A model generated the notes under the pieces. It saw nothing but the letters and a program-made list of their open reading frames with translations. It did not search any database and was not told the DNA's origin. Below, one piece after another: positions 27,801-39,500 of a DNA stretch of 64,000 nucleotides. Source of the DNA: Nipponacmea schrenckii (taxonomy: Eukaryota; Mollusca; Gastropoda; Lottiidae); contig CM060202.1 in the NCBI GenBank assembly GCA_030562195.1, positions 9,858,001 to 9,922,000 on the forward strand. Direction: 5' to 3'. Made by a program: the position numbers and the translations under genes. Position 1 is the stretch's first letter. The number at the start of each line of letters is the position of its first letter.

Positions 27801-30800
27801 ATATTGACTATTAGTTAAATAAGTATGCATCCCACACTTTACCAAATTTTAAAAAGCCACAATAAAAATATATTCGGAATTTTAAAAAAAAGTGAGCCAG
27901 CGACGATTCCATTCAGTTTGAGAATAAAAGCGTCTGGTAAATCAACGCTAAAACATCATTGTGGAATTCAACAGTAGGGGTCAAGGACGCGTGAAAACCC
28001 ACATGTTAGAGTTACTTCCCTTTATATTTACACGATTTGAAAATCGCTTGATGGATGGCTCAAGCGTTTTATGATTAACTACTTTATTTTGGGGATTTAT
28101 CGGATTTTAGAGGGATTTTGATGTATAGGTAAGTCCACTTATGGATATATACTGTTATTGTCCAAATTTGAGTGAACTTAAAATTTTATGTTCGTTCTAA
28201 CGCCTATTATCCCTTTAAGATGAATACACATACCAAATTTCATTCAAATCGGATAAAATCTACAGCTTCTATTGCATACACAAGTACATTTTAACATCAT
28301 ACCAAGTTTCATTCACATCAGATGAAAACTATAGCTTCTAATGCGTTTTAACGTTTTTTCATTTAATCAAAGGACATCTGGAATGGCACCATTTTGAACT
28401 TGTCCGAGATGTTATTGATGAATACACATAACAAGTTTCTTTCAAATTGGATAAAAACTACAGCTTCTATTAAGTACACAAGAAAATTTTAACATTTTCT
28501 CATTAAGTCAAGGGCAATAACTCATAAACAGACATCTGGAATTTTGCCATTTTCGAAATTTTCCGAGATATTATCAAGATGAATACACATACCAAGTTTC
28601 ATTCAAATCGTAAAAAAACTACAGCTTCTATTGCGTACACAAGTAAATTTAACATTATTTCATTTAATCAAGAGCCATAACTCATATACCGACATCTGGA
28701 ATCATTCCATTTTCGAACTTGTCCGAGATATTATCAACATGAATACACATACCAAGTTTCATTCAAATCGGATAAAAACTCTAGCCTGTATCGCGTACAC
28801 AAGTAATTGTTGACAGACGGACGGAAGGACAGACGGACAGGGGTGATGGCAATATACGTCCACATTTTCATTTCAATCTGGGGTTCAACAGTGGGTGTGA
28901 TTTCATACACTCACATTAAGTTGTCAAAAACTAGCTCTTTGTGTCCACAATTGTGGACAGATATGGATACTGGTCATGATATACTGTTAATATAATGTTA
29001 ATTTGTGGCCATATAAAAAAAGCTATTATATATTTTATACTTGAACTGAATGCCATGTCCAAAAGATCAAGCTAAATGTTTATAACTGCAGAGAACTGAG
29101 CTTGGAACAATAACAGTTCTCTGAGGACAGATTGATCCTGCAGTTTAACAACTCCAAAATATAATAAGCAACAAACTCTCAAAAATTTATCAGTACCTTA
29201 TTTGGTTTATTAGCACCGGATCTCCAATTTTGCTCGATTTGATACTGACGTAAATATAATTTCTTCCATTGACTACACAAACTACTACTTTTACGTTTAG
29301 AGGATGTGAGTTTATCTATGGATTCCTCGCGACATTTTTCTCTCCACAATAAATTATCCTCTGTTAATATATGCCAATAATGACAAGTTTGAGCTGCTTG
29401 TAAAAGATCTTTAGGATCTAGGAATGATAATACATGTAAGGCAAGCTAAAATAAAAAAGGTTAATAGCATTAGAGGCAAATATCAAATAGCAACATATAG
29501 TAAAACTTACAAATTATGTTTGTACTTTGGGCATAATATATCTACTCTTTTATTCATTTGCATTAGGGCTGGGAATCGATTATGATTTTAATATCGATTA
29601 TCGGCAAATAATCGGTGACGTGCACCGACCGATAATCGATTAATAATCGGTAGAATTTTCATGTCTATTTTAAGTAAGGGAGATAACCACATTCGAGTAT
29701 CGTAAACACAGTACATTTGAAAATGAAAGTAGCATATCCTCCCAGCAGATGGAGCTCTACACTGTTGTTATTTATAGGCCTATAGTTGTTATTGTGTCGT
29801 ATTAAAAGTCGATAGCGGTATTATTTGGTAGGTTTTGTGATAGTATTGTTCATTCCATCTTGTAAACAGTTGTTTGAAAAAATTGATTGGATATAATTTA
29901 TTGAATCATGATAATCGATTATGGAATTTTAGATCGATAATCGTAATCGGCAGGTAAGTAATCGACGATTAATCGGAATTTCGATAAATTTTGCCAGCCC
30001 TAATTTGCATAAAGAATTTGAATTGCAAATGAAAGTTTTTTGGAGTTTTTATTCAAAAACAATTAATTAGAACTTAGCAGATTATCATTTGATTAACAAA
30101 TTTATATTTGTTTGTGTACAAACCTCCTTTGGAAGTAATGAGATGAAGTCTCGTTGGAATTGAGGTTCAATAGCCTGCATCATATGTCGAACTTGTGTTG
30201 GCTCACATTCATCTATCATCTGATCTAATGCCATGAGACGTTCTGCATTAGTCCAGTTCTACATGAAAAATAAATTCATTTAAGATGCATATTGAGATAA
30301 TACAAAAATAGGTTAGCTTTCTCATTTCTTTCACCAGGTTTAATGTTGTTTTTTCTGCTTTAAGTGATCAATAAGGTGAAATTGAGAATGTCTACTGGTA
30401 CTGCAACATATCTTTGTTGTACATTTGATGTCAATTTTCAAATTTGTGATGTGATTTTAATCAGGATGAGTATACGTAATATGGATGGAATATGAATATC
30501 AATTCTATTCCATGCAAATATCATCCTAGTATGAATACTTTAAAAGCTAATAGCATTTAATCTCTATAACTAAATAAAAGAAGAAATAACCTTGAAGGTA
30601 TCAAGCCATTGATGTAGGCCAGCAGGTGGGTTATCTTTGGATGGTATGCGTTGTCTAGATAACCAAACAGGGAAGGCACTAACTTGACGATGACCACAGC
30701 TCAAACAACTATAATAATAATACAAAATAGTTCGCCAAATGACATTTCTCCAATTCAACAGCTGTACAATACATAGAGATATCTGAGAGATAAAAACATA

Positions 30801-33719
30801 TTGGCTTGAACAGTTCTTAAGATATTTCTAATCTTCATGATGAAATATTTTAATACAATGAAAGCAAAAGTAATAATTTGATGTCTCAAAGAATTTTTTA
30901 TTTGAAATAAACACCATTTTTATTAGGTTACCTATGACAACGATGTCGACACATTCTTTTACCATTATAATAATCATCTTTCATAGAAGATTTTCTTTTA
31001 ATCTGAAAACATCATTATACATAAGATAAATAAAAGGAATTATTAAACACTATTATATTGTCCTTACCAATTTCTTCAGTTTAAAGAGTCATTTATACAA
31101 TTTCAAGCATCATTTATACAATTTCAAGCATCTTTTTTAAAGTTTGAAGCATCATTTTTACCTGGCATTCTTTTTCTTTCTGATAACATTACTGGGAATA
31201 TATCGACAGAATTTATTTCTTTATTTGTATTTGAAAAACATTCTATACCAACGAAATTTTGTCAAAATGAGAAACTTACACAATGTGATCTGTGTAAAGG
31301 GGAGTGTATAGGAGATGATTTGGTATGATGTTTACAGCAGCATGGACCACAACCTTCTTCATCATCTTTATCAGAATCACTGACTTCCCCACAAGATTGA
31401 GCATCAACAGAGAACTCATGATCATCCCCAACATCCATTCCCCCATCTTCCAAACCTTCTGGACTGTGAGGATGATATGTTGTGTCTGGAGAATTGTATC
31501 GTATCTCATGTCTACAATCATTGGAAAATTTAGCATCAGCTTTAACTAGAGATAAATTAAGTTGTGGGCAGTCATCTTGGTTTAATGAAGCCTTGGGTTG
31601 TGATGATGGAAGATTATCATCCTTAATGACTTTATTTGAAGCTCCATTTAAAGTTGAAGTTGAGGGCTTTACAGGCCCAGAGATTGGTGTCTTCAACCCA
31701 TCTTGTAAGGTACTGTTTGCACGCGAACGAGTGACACGGCACGAGGCAGAAGTATCAAGGCTTTTTCTTAGCTTCTGAGATTCTGTTGCTGTTTTTTTAC
31801 ATGTTGAAGTCTTGAATGTAGAACTACCAACATCTATTGGTCTAGCTACATCAATATTACTACATGAGACAGAGTTTCTATGGCTCTTCTTAGTCTTACT
31901 ATTGGTCACATGATTAGAGGTACTTTTACTTAATCTGTTCCTGAAATCACCAAATAAAACTGTAATAATAAAAAGAATGAAGATCTGATTGAAATGCAGC
32001 TCCAATAATCATGCTAATATTAATCCACAGCTGGTCAGTGGTCAATTCATCAACTATAATTCGGACATCTTCCAAATCCTTGAACCATTCAACTGACTGG
32101 AATAATTTTTCCATTAAATATGCTTTTCAAAGAGTGTGACAGACTCTGTTTAAGTTCCATGATTAATATAAGCTTACAGGTACTAAAATACAGCACAGAA
32201 ATAAGTATCAGATAGGCTAAATGATCATTAACATGAACACAACATTTTCACAAAGCAACTTGAGATTTTGAAACAGTACAATAAGATGTAATATACCTGG
32301 GTGTTTGAGATCTGATTTTTTTACATGTAAGAATTTGTCTGTTTTGGTCAACAATATTTGGTCCAATACCAGGAACTTCAGATAATGAATCGACAGTCTC
32401 AAATCCACCAATTTTCTACAAAAATTAAAATATCTTCCAACATGATAAAACTGCATACATTTGTTTTAGCTTTTAAGGCGGCAAAATGCAGCACTAGAAG
32501 ACAACCTTGTTCCATTAAATATGACAAAGCAAATAGTTACCGGTAGACCTTTTTATAGAAAGAGTCAAATGATTACATGATAGGGGCCAAAGGTTATATT
32601 TTGGTATTACTAATTTTTCACATAAATGGAGAGTTTAGAAGTGATGCACTCTGTAGTAAATAGCGTGAATAGTGCATTACCTGTCTATATTCTACAATAG
32701 TTTTAGCTTTCCTTAAACCAATTCCATTCAACGATTGAAGTTTATTAACTGTGGCCAAGTTTATATCAATCTTCATTCTCCAAACCTGAAAATACAATTG
32801 AGAAAATAGTAAAATAAGGATTAAAATTATATAGATCTAGGGTAGCCTATTGGACATAGCATTGCCATAAAAACGGACTATAAACATTCAGGTCACAAGT
32901 ATTTGAATATTTGAATATCTAACTTCTATGTTAGTCTAGTCCTATGCTTATATTAAAAAAAATGCATTGTGTTACCATTCACATGAGGCTGTAGGAATCT
33001 ATGATGAGTTTTGATTTTTTTTTTTAAATGATGAAGAAAATAAATTGAATAATCATTAGGCTAGATCTAGCCTAATAATGCTTGAGTCATTGAATAGTGT
33101 TATTCGATTTATATTCAAATCTAAAGGTTTGTTTACACGATCATAATGTTTGATCAGGCTATAGTTTTTTTCGAATTCCCATACAAAGACGTGTTTCAAA
33201 CTCAGCTTAAAAAGCAGAATTATTTTCAATGAATTTCATCGACCGGGTGGATTGTGGACTTCAAAATTGGTTGTTTATCTGTTCATATTTACGCTCACAC
33301 AACATTCTCAAATTCCATATTGCGCTAAAATAGTAGTACTTGCATACTTTACAACACCATGTCTATTTCGAATATCTAAATTTAAATTACCTTCAAAAAT
33401 ATTCATTTTCTTGTCTCTTCAACCGCTGAAAATTTTCTTAATCGGTCGCCATCTTTGTTCTTACGAGGATCTGACAATCGTGACTACTCGGCTATTTCCG
33501 TCACTAATCGGGATTTCACAGTCTCTTCCGGTTTATTCTTACACTTTCGTAACGTTAGTTTTCCGTAGACATGACAATCTATGATGAGTGTATCCTTAAA
33601 ATTATTAAACATGTACACGAGAGCTGGTCAAAATTAATATTATGAAGAGGCGGTGAAGCAAATAATAAAGATAGTTTAAAACATACCTTATTTTGTTGTA
33701 TTTTTTGACCCAATGTCAT
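24851..33719 (-). CDS. FBXW7: FBXW7 (F-box/WD40 SCF substrate receptor) with N-terminal HhH domain
   Basis: Substrate-recognition subunit of an SCF ubiquitin ligase that marks phosphodegron proteins for degradation. Thirteen exons, all GT-AG: 33687-33719, 32681-32785, 32297-32415, 31280-31940, 30932-31002, 30591-30708, 30124-30258, 29197-29445, 27351-27464, 26737-26918, 26161-26386, 25501-25711, 24851-25125. Phases agree at every junction, giving 832 residues. Residues 15-78 are a ComEA-like double helix-hairpin-helix (LNGIG, VPGIG). Residues 86-306 are a Ser-rich and then acidic linker. A Cys/His cluster spans about 287-336. The dimerisation-type helix [13 protein letters not shown] starts at 370. 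The F-box follows ([20 protein letters not shown], about 410-455). The WD40 propeller runs from 498 to about 825 ([35 protein letters not shown]), and the C-terminus ends in the conserved [12 protein letters not shown]. From the F-box on, it is near-identical to vertebrate FBXW7. The HhH start is the unusual part; an alternative promoter at exon 4 is possible. Confidence 0.97.
27631..28870 (+). repeat. Tandem-core repeat element, copy 2, in an FBXW7 intron
   Basis: Units of about 120 bp ('actacagcttctattgcgta', 'gggcaataactcataaac', 'cgagatattatcaagatgaa') fill much of the intron between FBXW7 exons 8 and 9. The right end has a GGAC-rich run and 'acaggggtgatggcaatata', matching the layout of the 22.5-kb copy. 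A TTAA MITE (27749-28214) interrupts the array. Confidence 0.88.
27749..28214. mobile_element. TTAA-type MITE, copy 3 (466 bp)
   Basis: Perfect inverted ends AGGGATAATAGGCGTTAGAA, flanked by TTAA at 27745-27748 and 28215-28218. Inserted in a tandem-repeat unit: uninterrupted units in the same array show the pre-insertion form 'gatattatcaagatgaatac'. It is nearly identical to the copy at 7848-8313, so both are fairly recent or have undergone gene conversion. Confidence 0.95.
29564..30002. mobile_element. hAT-like MITE in an FBXW7 intron (439 bp)
   Basis: The termini TAGGGCTGG and CCAGCCCTA are inverted. Identical 8-bp direct repeats ATTTGCAT flank the element at 29556-29563 and 30003-30010. 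Subterminal regions carry many ATCGATTA/TAATCGAT words. The 8-bp duplication and TAGGGCTGG end are typical of hAT non-autonomous elements. There is no coding capacity. It lies between FBXW7 exons 7 and 8 and breaks no splice site. Confidence 0.93.
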
Positions 33720-36303
33720 TAGTTAGGCTACATTGTCTACACAAATTTGAGATAAGGAAATCGAGAGAAGAATGCTAGCTTTCTATAAAATGATCTTTAA
33801 AGTAGGAATAAGTTTGTTATTAACGTAAATATCCAATGTATACATACAAAATACGAGGGTCAGCATAGATTCTGCCCTTTAGTGCAGAAGAATAACTATT
33901 AAAGGACACTGTATGGCTAACTTGAAAAGGTTGCCATTATCCTTTACATCCAGCTACTCAAAATCAAATGCTATTTTGAAATTAAAAGTTGTCAATCCAT
34001 TCCTCTTGTTTCGACTTCTCGACTAATGAATCAGTCCCAAACTTTTATCGGATTAACAAAAAACAACAAAACAAAGCTGATTATCTCACTAATTGATAAG
34101 TTTATTATAAGTCTACCTGATCTCTTTGAGAATCAAAATCTTAAAAGATATTGGACTACTGCTAGATCTTAATAATGGCTTAATTAGGGTGTTCATTCTC
34201 CATAATCAACATTTGTTCACATACATGTACTGTATAATACTCTTATCGACAAATTCAATCTAGTTGGCCTGGTCAATCTAAAGGCTACTCCTTGGTCCAT
34301 TGTATAGAATTAGGTAAAAAGGAGTCCGTGTTATTTTTGCTATTTTCCTGTTCAAGTAGAGGTGCTTGTACAGGGTAAATCTCAGTCGAGGGTTATTATA
34401 TTTAAAACAACCACCCAGCCAGACATGGGCCTACTAATTGTTTAAATGCTGAAAGCATTGCGGTTGTCATAAACTTTGGATTATCTCCCTTCACCCAAGG
34501 AAACCTAACGCCACTTGCCTTTTGCTGTTCTTTTTTTTTTTTTTTTTTTGTTCAGAAAGACTTAATATTATGGTATATGAATTCAAAACACTTTTTTTTT
34601 TTTTTTTGTTAATGGACGCAACACGTATCAACAAATATGTTCATGATAGCCGTTGACCATTGAGCTTGACTTCAAATTTGATAAGACAATCTGGAGTCAA
34701 CTCTTCCTAGAGATTAAATCACAGATTGATATATAGGATAACAAGAATAAATCAGTTTATCAGCCTGTTTGACTGCTTCCATCTCTTTTGATGTTAAGCA
34801 AGAGGGGTAAATAGGAGGCGTTCGCCAGATACTAATTAAAATTGTCTAGCAAACAAGGCGAGCACGTCATGATAGCTTTAAATTGCTTTGGTCTCCCCAT
34901 TGCCTTGGCGGCCAGGGGAGATACTTTTTCGTGATTTATCTACTGGTTCGGCCGAAGGAAACGACTTGGGAGGAACGTGTAAATGGAGGAAGCCATTGCA
35001 TCCCCGGCCTTTCTTTGATGGAACTAAACCCTATCAAAACCTATCCTGTTTCGACTGTATATACAAATCTCTCTTTATACTTGATTCCGAAAATTATGAT
35101 ACATGAAAATGACCGCTACAACCTCCAATGAATATTTAAACACCAGGTTATTAGGGAGTTTACCTCTTTCTTGTACAACATTGACATCCATATTCTAACA
35201 GGGCAATACCTGAACCAATAGAAATGATGATACACAAAAATTTTCTACAGCCTGCTAGAAATACCACAGCCCTTAAATAAAGTTGACTAAATTAATATCA
35301 TAGATATATTTTTTGTATATCATATAACAATTAATACAGATAGGCCTACGTATCTATTCACAATATATCCATATACAATTTTTATAATTATATATAATAC
35401 ATTATCATATCGCTACAATCATATTTAATCATTAAAATTCTAACTTATATTACATAAATATATTCGCTTATAATGATAGAAAGAACGAATAGTCAACCAA
35501 TAAAATCTGGTGACTTATGCCTTTGCAGAATATTTTTATCCTTGTTATTATAGGCCTATATATGAGTGATGGATAAACTACATGGCGTTCGAGTTCATTA
35601 TATTATAAATCCCCCCTCCACCATTCAATCTGAGTATGGTTGGATTAGAGGAAAGAGCCCCCCCCCCCACCTAAAAAAATTGGTTAAGTGTCCTAAGGGA
35701 TTGATATCGTCTGTTATTTGTGTGTGATTGTGTTTATTAAGGTCAATCAGATGGTATTAAATGTTATGTTTTCGATTCCTACATTATGCTACATCCCTAT
35801 TTACTGTTTGGTATATATGATATCCCAGGAGATATCACAGGATATATCATACACATACTTTTACATGTATCTATATAATTTGATCAGTACGGATAATTAT
35901 TTATGTTTATCAAATTACTATATTTAGTCATCTAAATAATGTCAATTAGTTTCTATGTATACCTAATTATACACTATTTTATACAGACTATATTTTTCTA
36001 CATCATAAATACCACATCCAGATTTTCACACTATAACAACGAACCACCACCATGGTGTTGAATACCAATCACTTGGTGCTCTTCATATAGTGTGCATGTT
36101 AAAGACCTTTCGTCAGTTGGAAATTGCAAAAAAGATAGGCTTATGCCACTGTACTGCCAAAATCTTCCTCATTGCACCCTGCATGGCGTGGCCCGTCTTC
36201 ATTAGCCCATATCAGGTGCTATTTGCCCATTATATCGCATATCCCCAAGAAATGACTCATGGATAATGAACACATTTTCATGGTATACTACTCCCCAAAT
36301 TAA
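33720..36303. other. FBXW7 upstream region, no gene recognised
   Basis: Probably contains the FBXW7 5'UTR and promoter on the minus strand just above 33719, but I cannot place a TATA box or start site. It holds long T runs (about 34532-34552 and 34592-34607) and a poly-C run near 35659. Short open frames match nothing. Confidence 0.45.
36098..36213 (-). repeat. Dispersed repeat, copy B
   Basis: Reverse-orientation partner of the repeat at 16590-16730, recognisable by 'cagttggaaattgcaaaaa', 'atgccactgtactgcc' and 'ggcgtggcccgtctt'. More decayed than copy A. Confidence 0.7.
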
Positions 36304-36594
36304 AGGGATAATAGGTCTTAGCATGAAAATAAAATTTAAGTTCTCTAGAAAGGTCAACTTACCTGGTATCAGAGAAACAGAATCTCTTAAAATTTTGAAA
36401 ACTCGCAAAACTAAGACATTTTTTAAAAACGCTTATTCAATTTATTAAGCGTTTATCAATAATCATATGCATCTTTATGGATAATTACTTAGTTTTTATT
36501 TATGGTAACAGGTATATTTAGTGATGCATAGCGCTCTAACAGACCAAATTTAAAATTTTCAAATTTTATGTTCATTCTAAGACCTATTATCCCT
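36304..36594. mobile_element. TTAA-type MITE, copy 4 (291 bp)
   Basis: Flanked by TTAA at 36300-36303 and 36595-36598. The inverted ends are AGGGATAATAGG(T) and (A)CCTATTATCCCT. The interior resembles the 303-bp copy at 23.5 kb, forming a shorter subfamily of the 466-bp elements. Confidence 0.93.
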
Positions 36595-39500
36595 TTAATA
36601 ACAACAAAACACAACGTTTCAACTATGACACTGTTAATGTTACATCAGGTGAATAAGACTAAAATCAATAAGGGCGAGGCATATATGCATAACAAGTGCA
36701 TAACAATAACATAAGCTGAGAGCATGAACATCATTTCTGGAAAAATATAAATTTGAAAGCTCAAATTTCGATGTTGAAACGGAGACCAAAGTATGACTGG
36801 TTAAAACAATTGCAACATTTTTAAGTTGTCGAGGTAAGGCTATGTATTCATGTTTGAATAATCTGTATAAATAACATTAATTCATGGGTTTATTTTGTCC
36901 ACTCCACAAATATTCTTATACCCAATTATAAAAATACAATTATATAGAAACTAAATTCCACTTTATTTTTTTAAATTGCCACCATCTGCGTTTACATAAT
37001 TTTATTATTTTCCAATTATTTATTATTTTCATCTGTTCACACTATCTTCTGTCAGTAAACACCAGCTTTTTTGTTTGTTATACATGTCATTCAAAATTTT
37101 ACTTGAGATCAAGTTTTTTTGACGCTATCAGATTTGGCATCGTCCACAGTTACGCTTTAAATCGCCATATGGTAGTATCCATGGTAACGGTCTATTTCCG
37201 TAGTGCGTGCTGGCACCACGAGTTGATTATGGGTCGTGAAAGTTTAAAGAAAACTTGAAAACTTTTAATTCAGTTATTAGACTAGAGCGTCAAGTGGGGT
37301 GTACGCTGAGTGTTATGGTTTCTGTTAAAGATGAGGTATGTTTGAAGTTTATTAATTATGTTGCTAAGGAAGTATATTCAATTATTATTTTGGCGCCATT
37401 GTTCATAGGAATGTGTTCTATACATGTGGAGCAATTAACACCCATTGAGTGTGAGTTAATATTAAGCCACATTCCTTTCACCTTTTTTAACAAGATACTC
37501 TTATCAGGTTGTAGAATTCTCGTGCCAGGTATGCTGCTATTCACCTTAAACTCTGTGTGATCTGCAAAAGAGAGTAAGAATATATTCAGATTTTCTTCTT
37601 TGAAACAGGGATGTGGATGCCTTAAGAGTTTGTCCTTATTTTGTGAATCGGTCTGAGTGCTCCAACATGCATCGTCATGAATTCCCTTATTCCAATACCG
37701 ATACCAAAAATCTTGTTTCGTCTTCAGTTCCAGGATTGTCTAGCGAAAAGTCGGAAATCAAATATTTAATAGCTGAAAATGATTAAATTCATCTCATAAT
37801 CTTTAGAAGTTTAATAGGAAGGTATATATGAATGGTAATATGATACGGGTATATCAAGACTAAAGATAAGATAGCCCTTGTTCTCTGTACCCCGTTGTTT
37901 TCAACTTAGACTTAGACTTGGCTCTTATATAATAATTTCCTCCATACTGATATCATGGTTACAGTTTTATAATCCATGTCACTGACCAATTTAGAACGTT
38001 GGTGAACTTAGCAGCGTCTTTTTAGATAATGGTGCATACTATATTACTTTTATCAAGTGTGTTATGTCATCAAACATCGATTAGTTTTAGAGATGTCACA
38101 ATAAATATAAAAGCTCTATAAGACTATTAAGCACCAAACTTCTTCATATACTATTGATATTTGGTTCATTGTGTTTTGACTCGTGGACCAGTTATTATAA
38201 TAACTGTTCAACGCAGATAACAGGAGTAAATCCGGACTAAACACGACTTGGCATTTACAATACATGTATATTATAACAGGGTGGGGTTAGAGTAAACTTC
38301 ACCTTCTCATGTTGTTCTAACAAGTCAAGGTAATATTACACCCCAGGGACATGTATTTGGTATTTTAAGTACAAGTATTATTCGAAGTTATGATACAAAA
38401 AATCGATACAAATGATATGACAATATTGTATCAAATACAATTATTAAAGACATCATACAACTAATAGTTCAGTTGGAATAATAGAAAATTAAAAAAAAAT
38501 GAGACACATAATAATTAATTTCACCGCAGCTTTGTACGGGAAAACAAGGGTATATACATTCGATATGACACATATATGCTGTTGTGGCCGTTGCTATATG
38601 AACCGACTGCGTTTCATCGGACCGAAAGTCCCGGAAAGTCATGTGGGGAAATCCCATTACAGAATGAAGGCCGTCAACATGAAACATGCAAAGCAAAATT
38701 TACCTAGGAAGTAGAGGAGCTCTGTATGTCTTTCTGTAAACCTTGCTCTATGAAATGCAAGGTGGTTGCAAATTGCTCTCTGGATAGTCTGAAATAGGAC
38801 ACGAATTATGAACGAGATTACAAAGGACTCATTGCTGTTTCCTTTGTCTTTTTATAGGATGTACCCATAACCTCCAATTCTTTATCATTTTAAACGCAAA
38901 CGCATACCTGCCACAACGGTACCAAATGATCGCATCATTAATGACGTCATAGGATTAATTTTCACTCGAGTTTGACCCTTGACCAATGTCATGAACGTTT
39001 ATAAAATTCCTTAAAATGTGTACTTTCCACAGATATCTGTTGTCATTTTAAAATTTCATTGTAAAGATAATACAAAAATCCAGTTTGATTAGAGAAGGCA
39101 ACAAGTTCTACCCAAGTAATCATCTTATCATCTAATTAACTTCATTATAAAAGATAGGGAGGTTGTATTGATAATGAAATACCATGCAGATCTTCCATGT
39201 AACATGTAAATATCACGTGGACAGTCTGTATTTAGATACATTTGTTTTGTATACACCACTTTCTAAATACAAGAATGCGCATCCCTTTCATAATTAATAT
39301 GTTAAAACACGATCTTCCCGATAAACTAACAGTAATAATTGTTTTTGTCAAATTAACCTGACCACCCTGTACATCAACGAAGCCAGAAGGAAAGAAAAGA
39401 AAGAAACAAAGAACTATACTTTATAAGGATAACAACTTAGGTTCACAGGTCCACCGTGACATGGATACTTTCTACCCACTGGTCCTTGGTCAAACCTCTT

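Noticed and set aside
31276..31778. Extra open frames on both strands over FBXW7 exon 4
   Set aside because: They overlap an exon that is clearly coding in another frame and have no homology.
37255..37560. 101-codon plus-strand frame as a gene
   Set aside because: A good donor inside it (about 37334) and lack of homology make an uninterrupted gene unlikely; kept only as a possible first exon.
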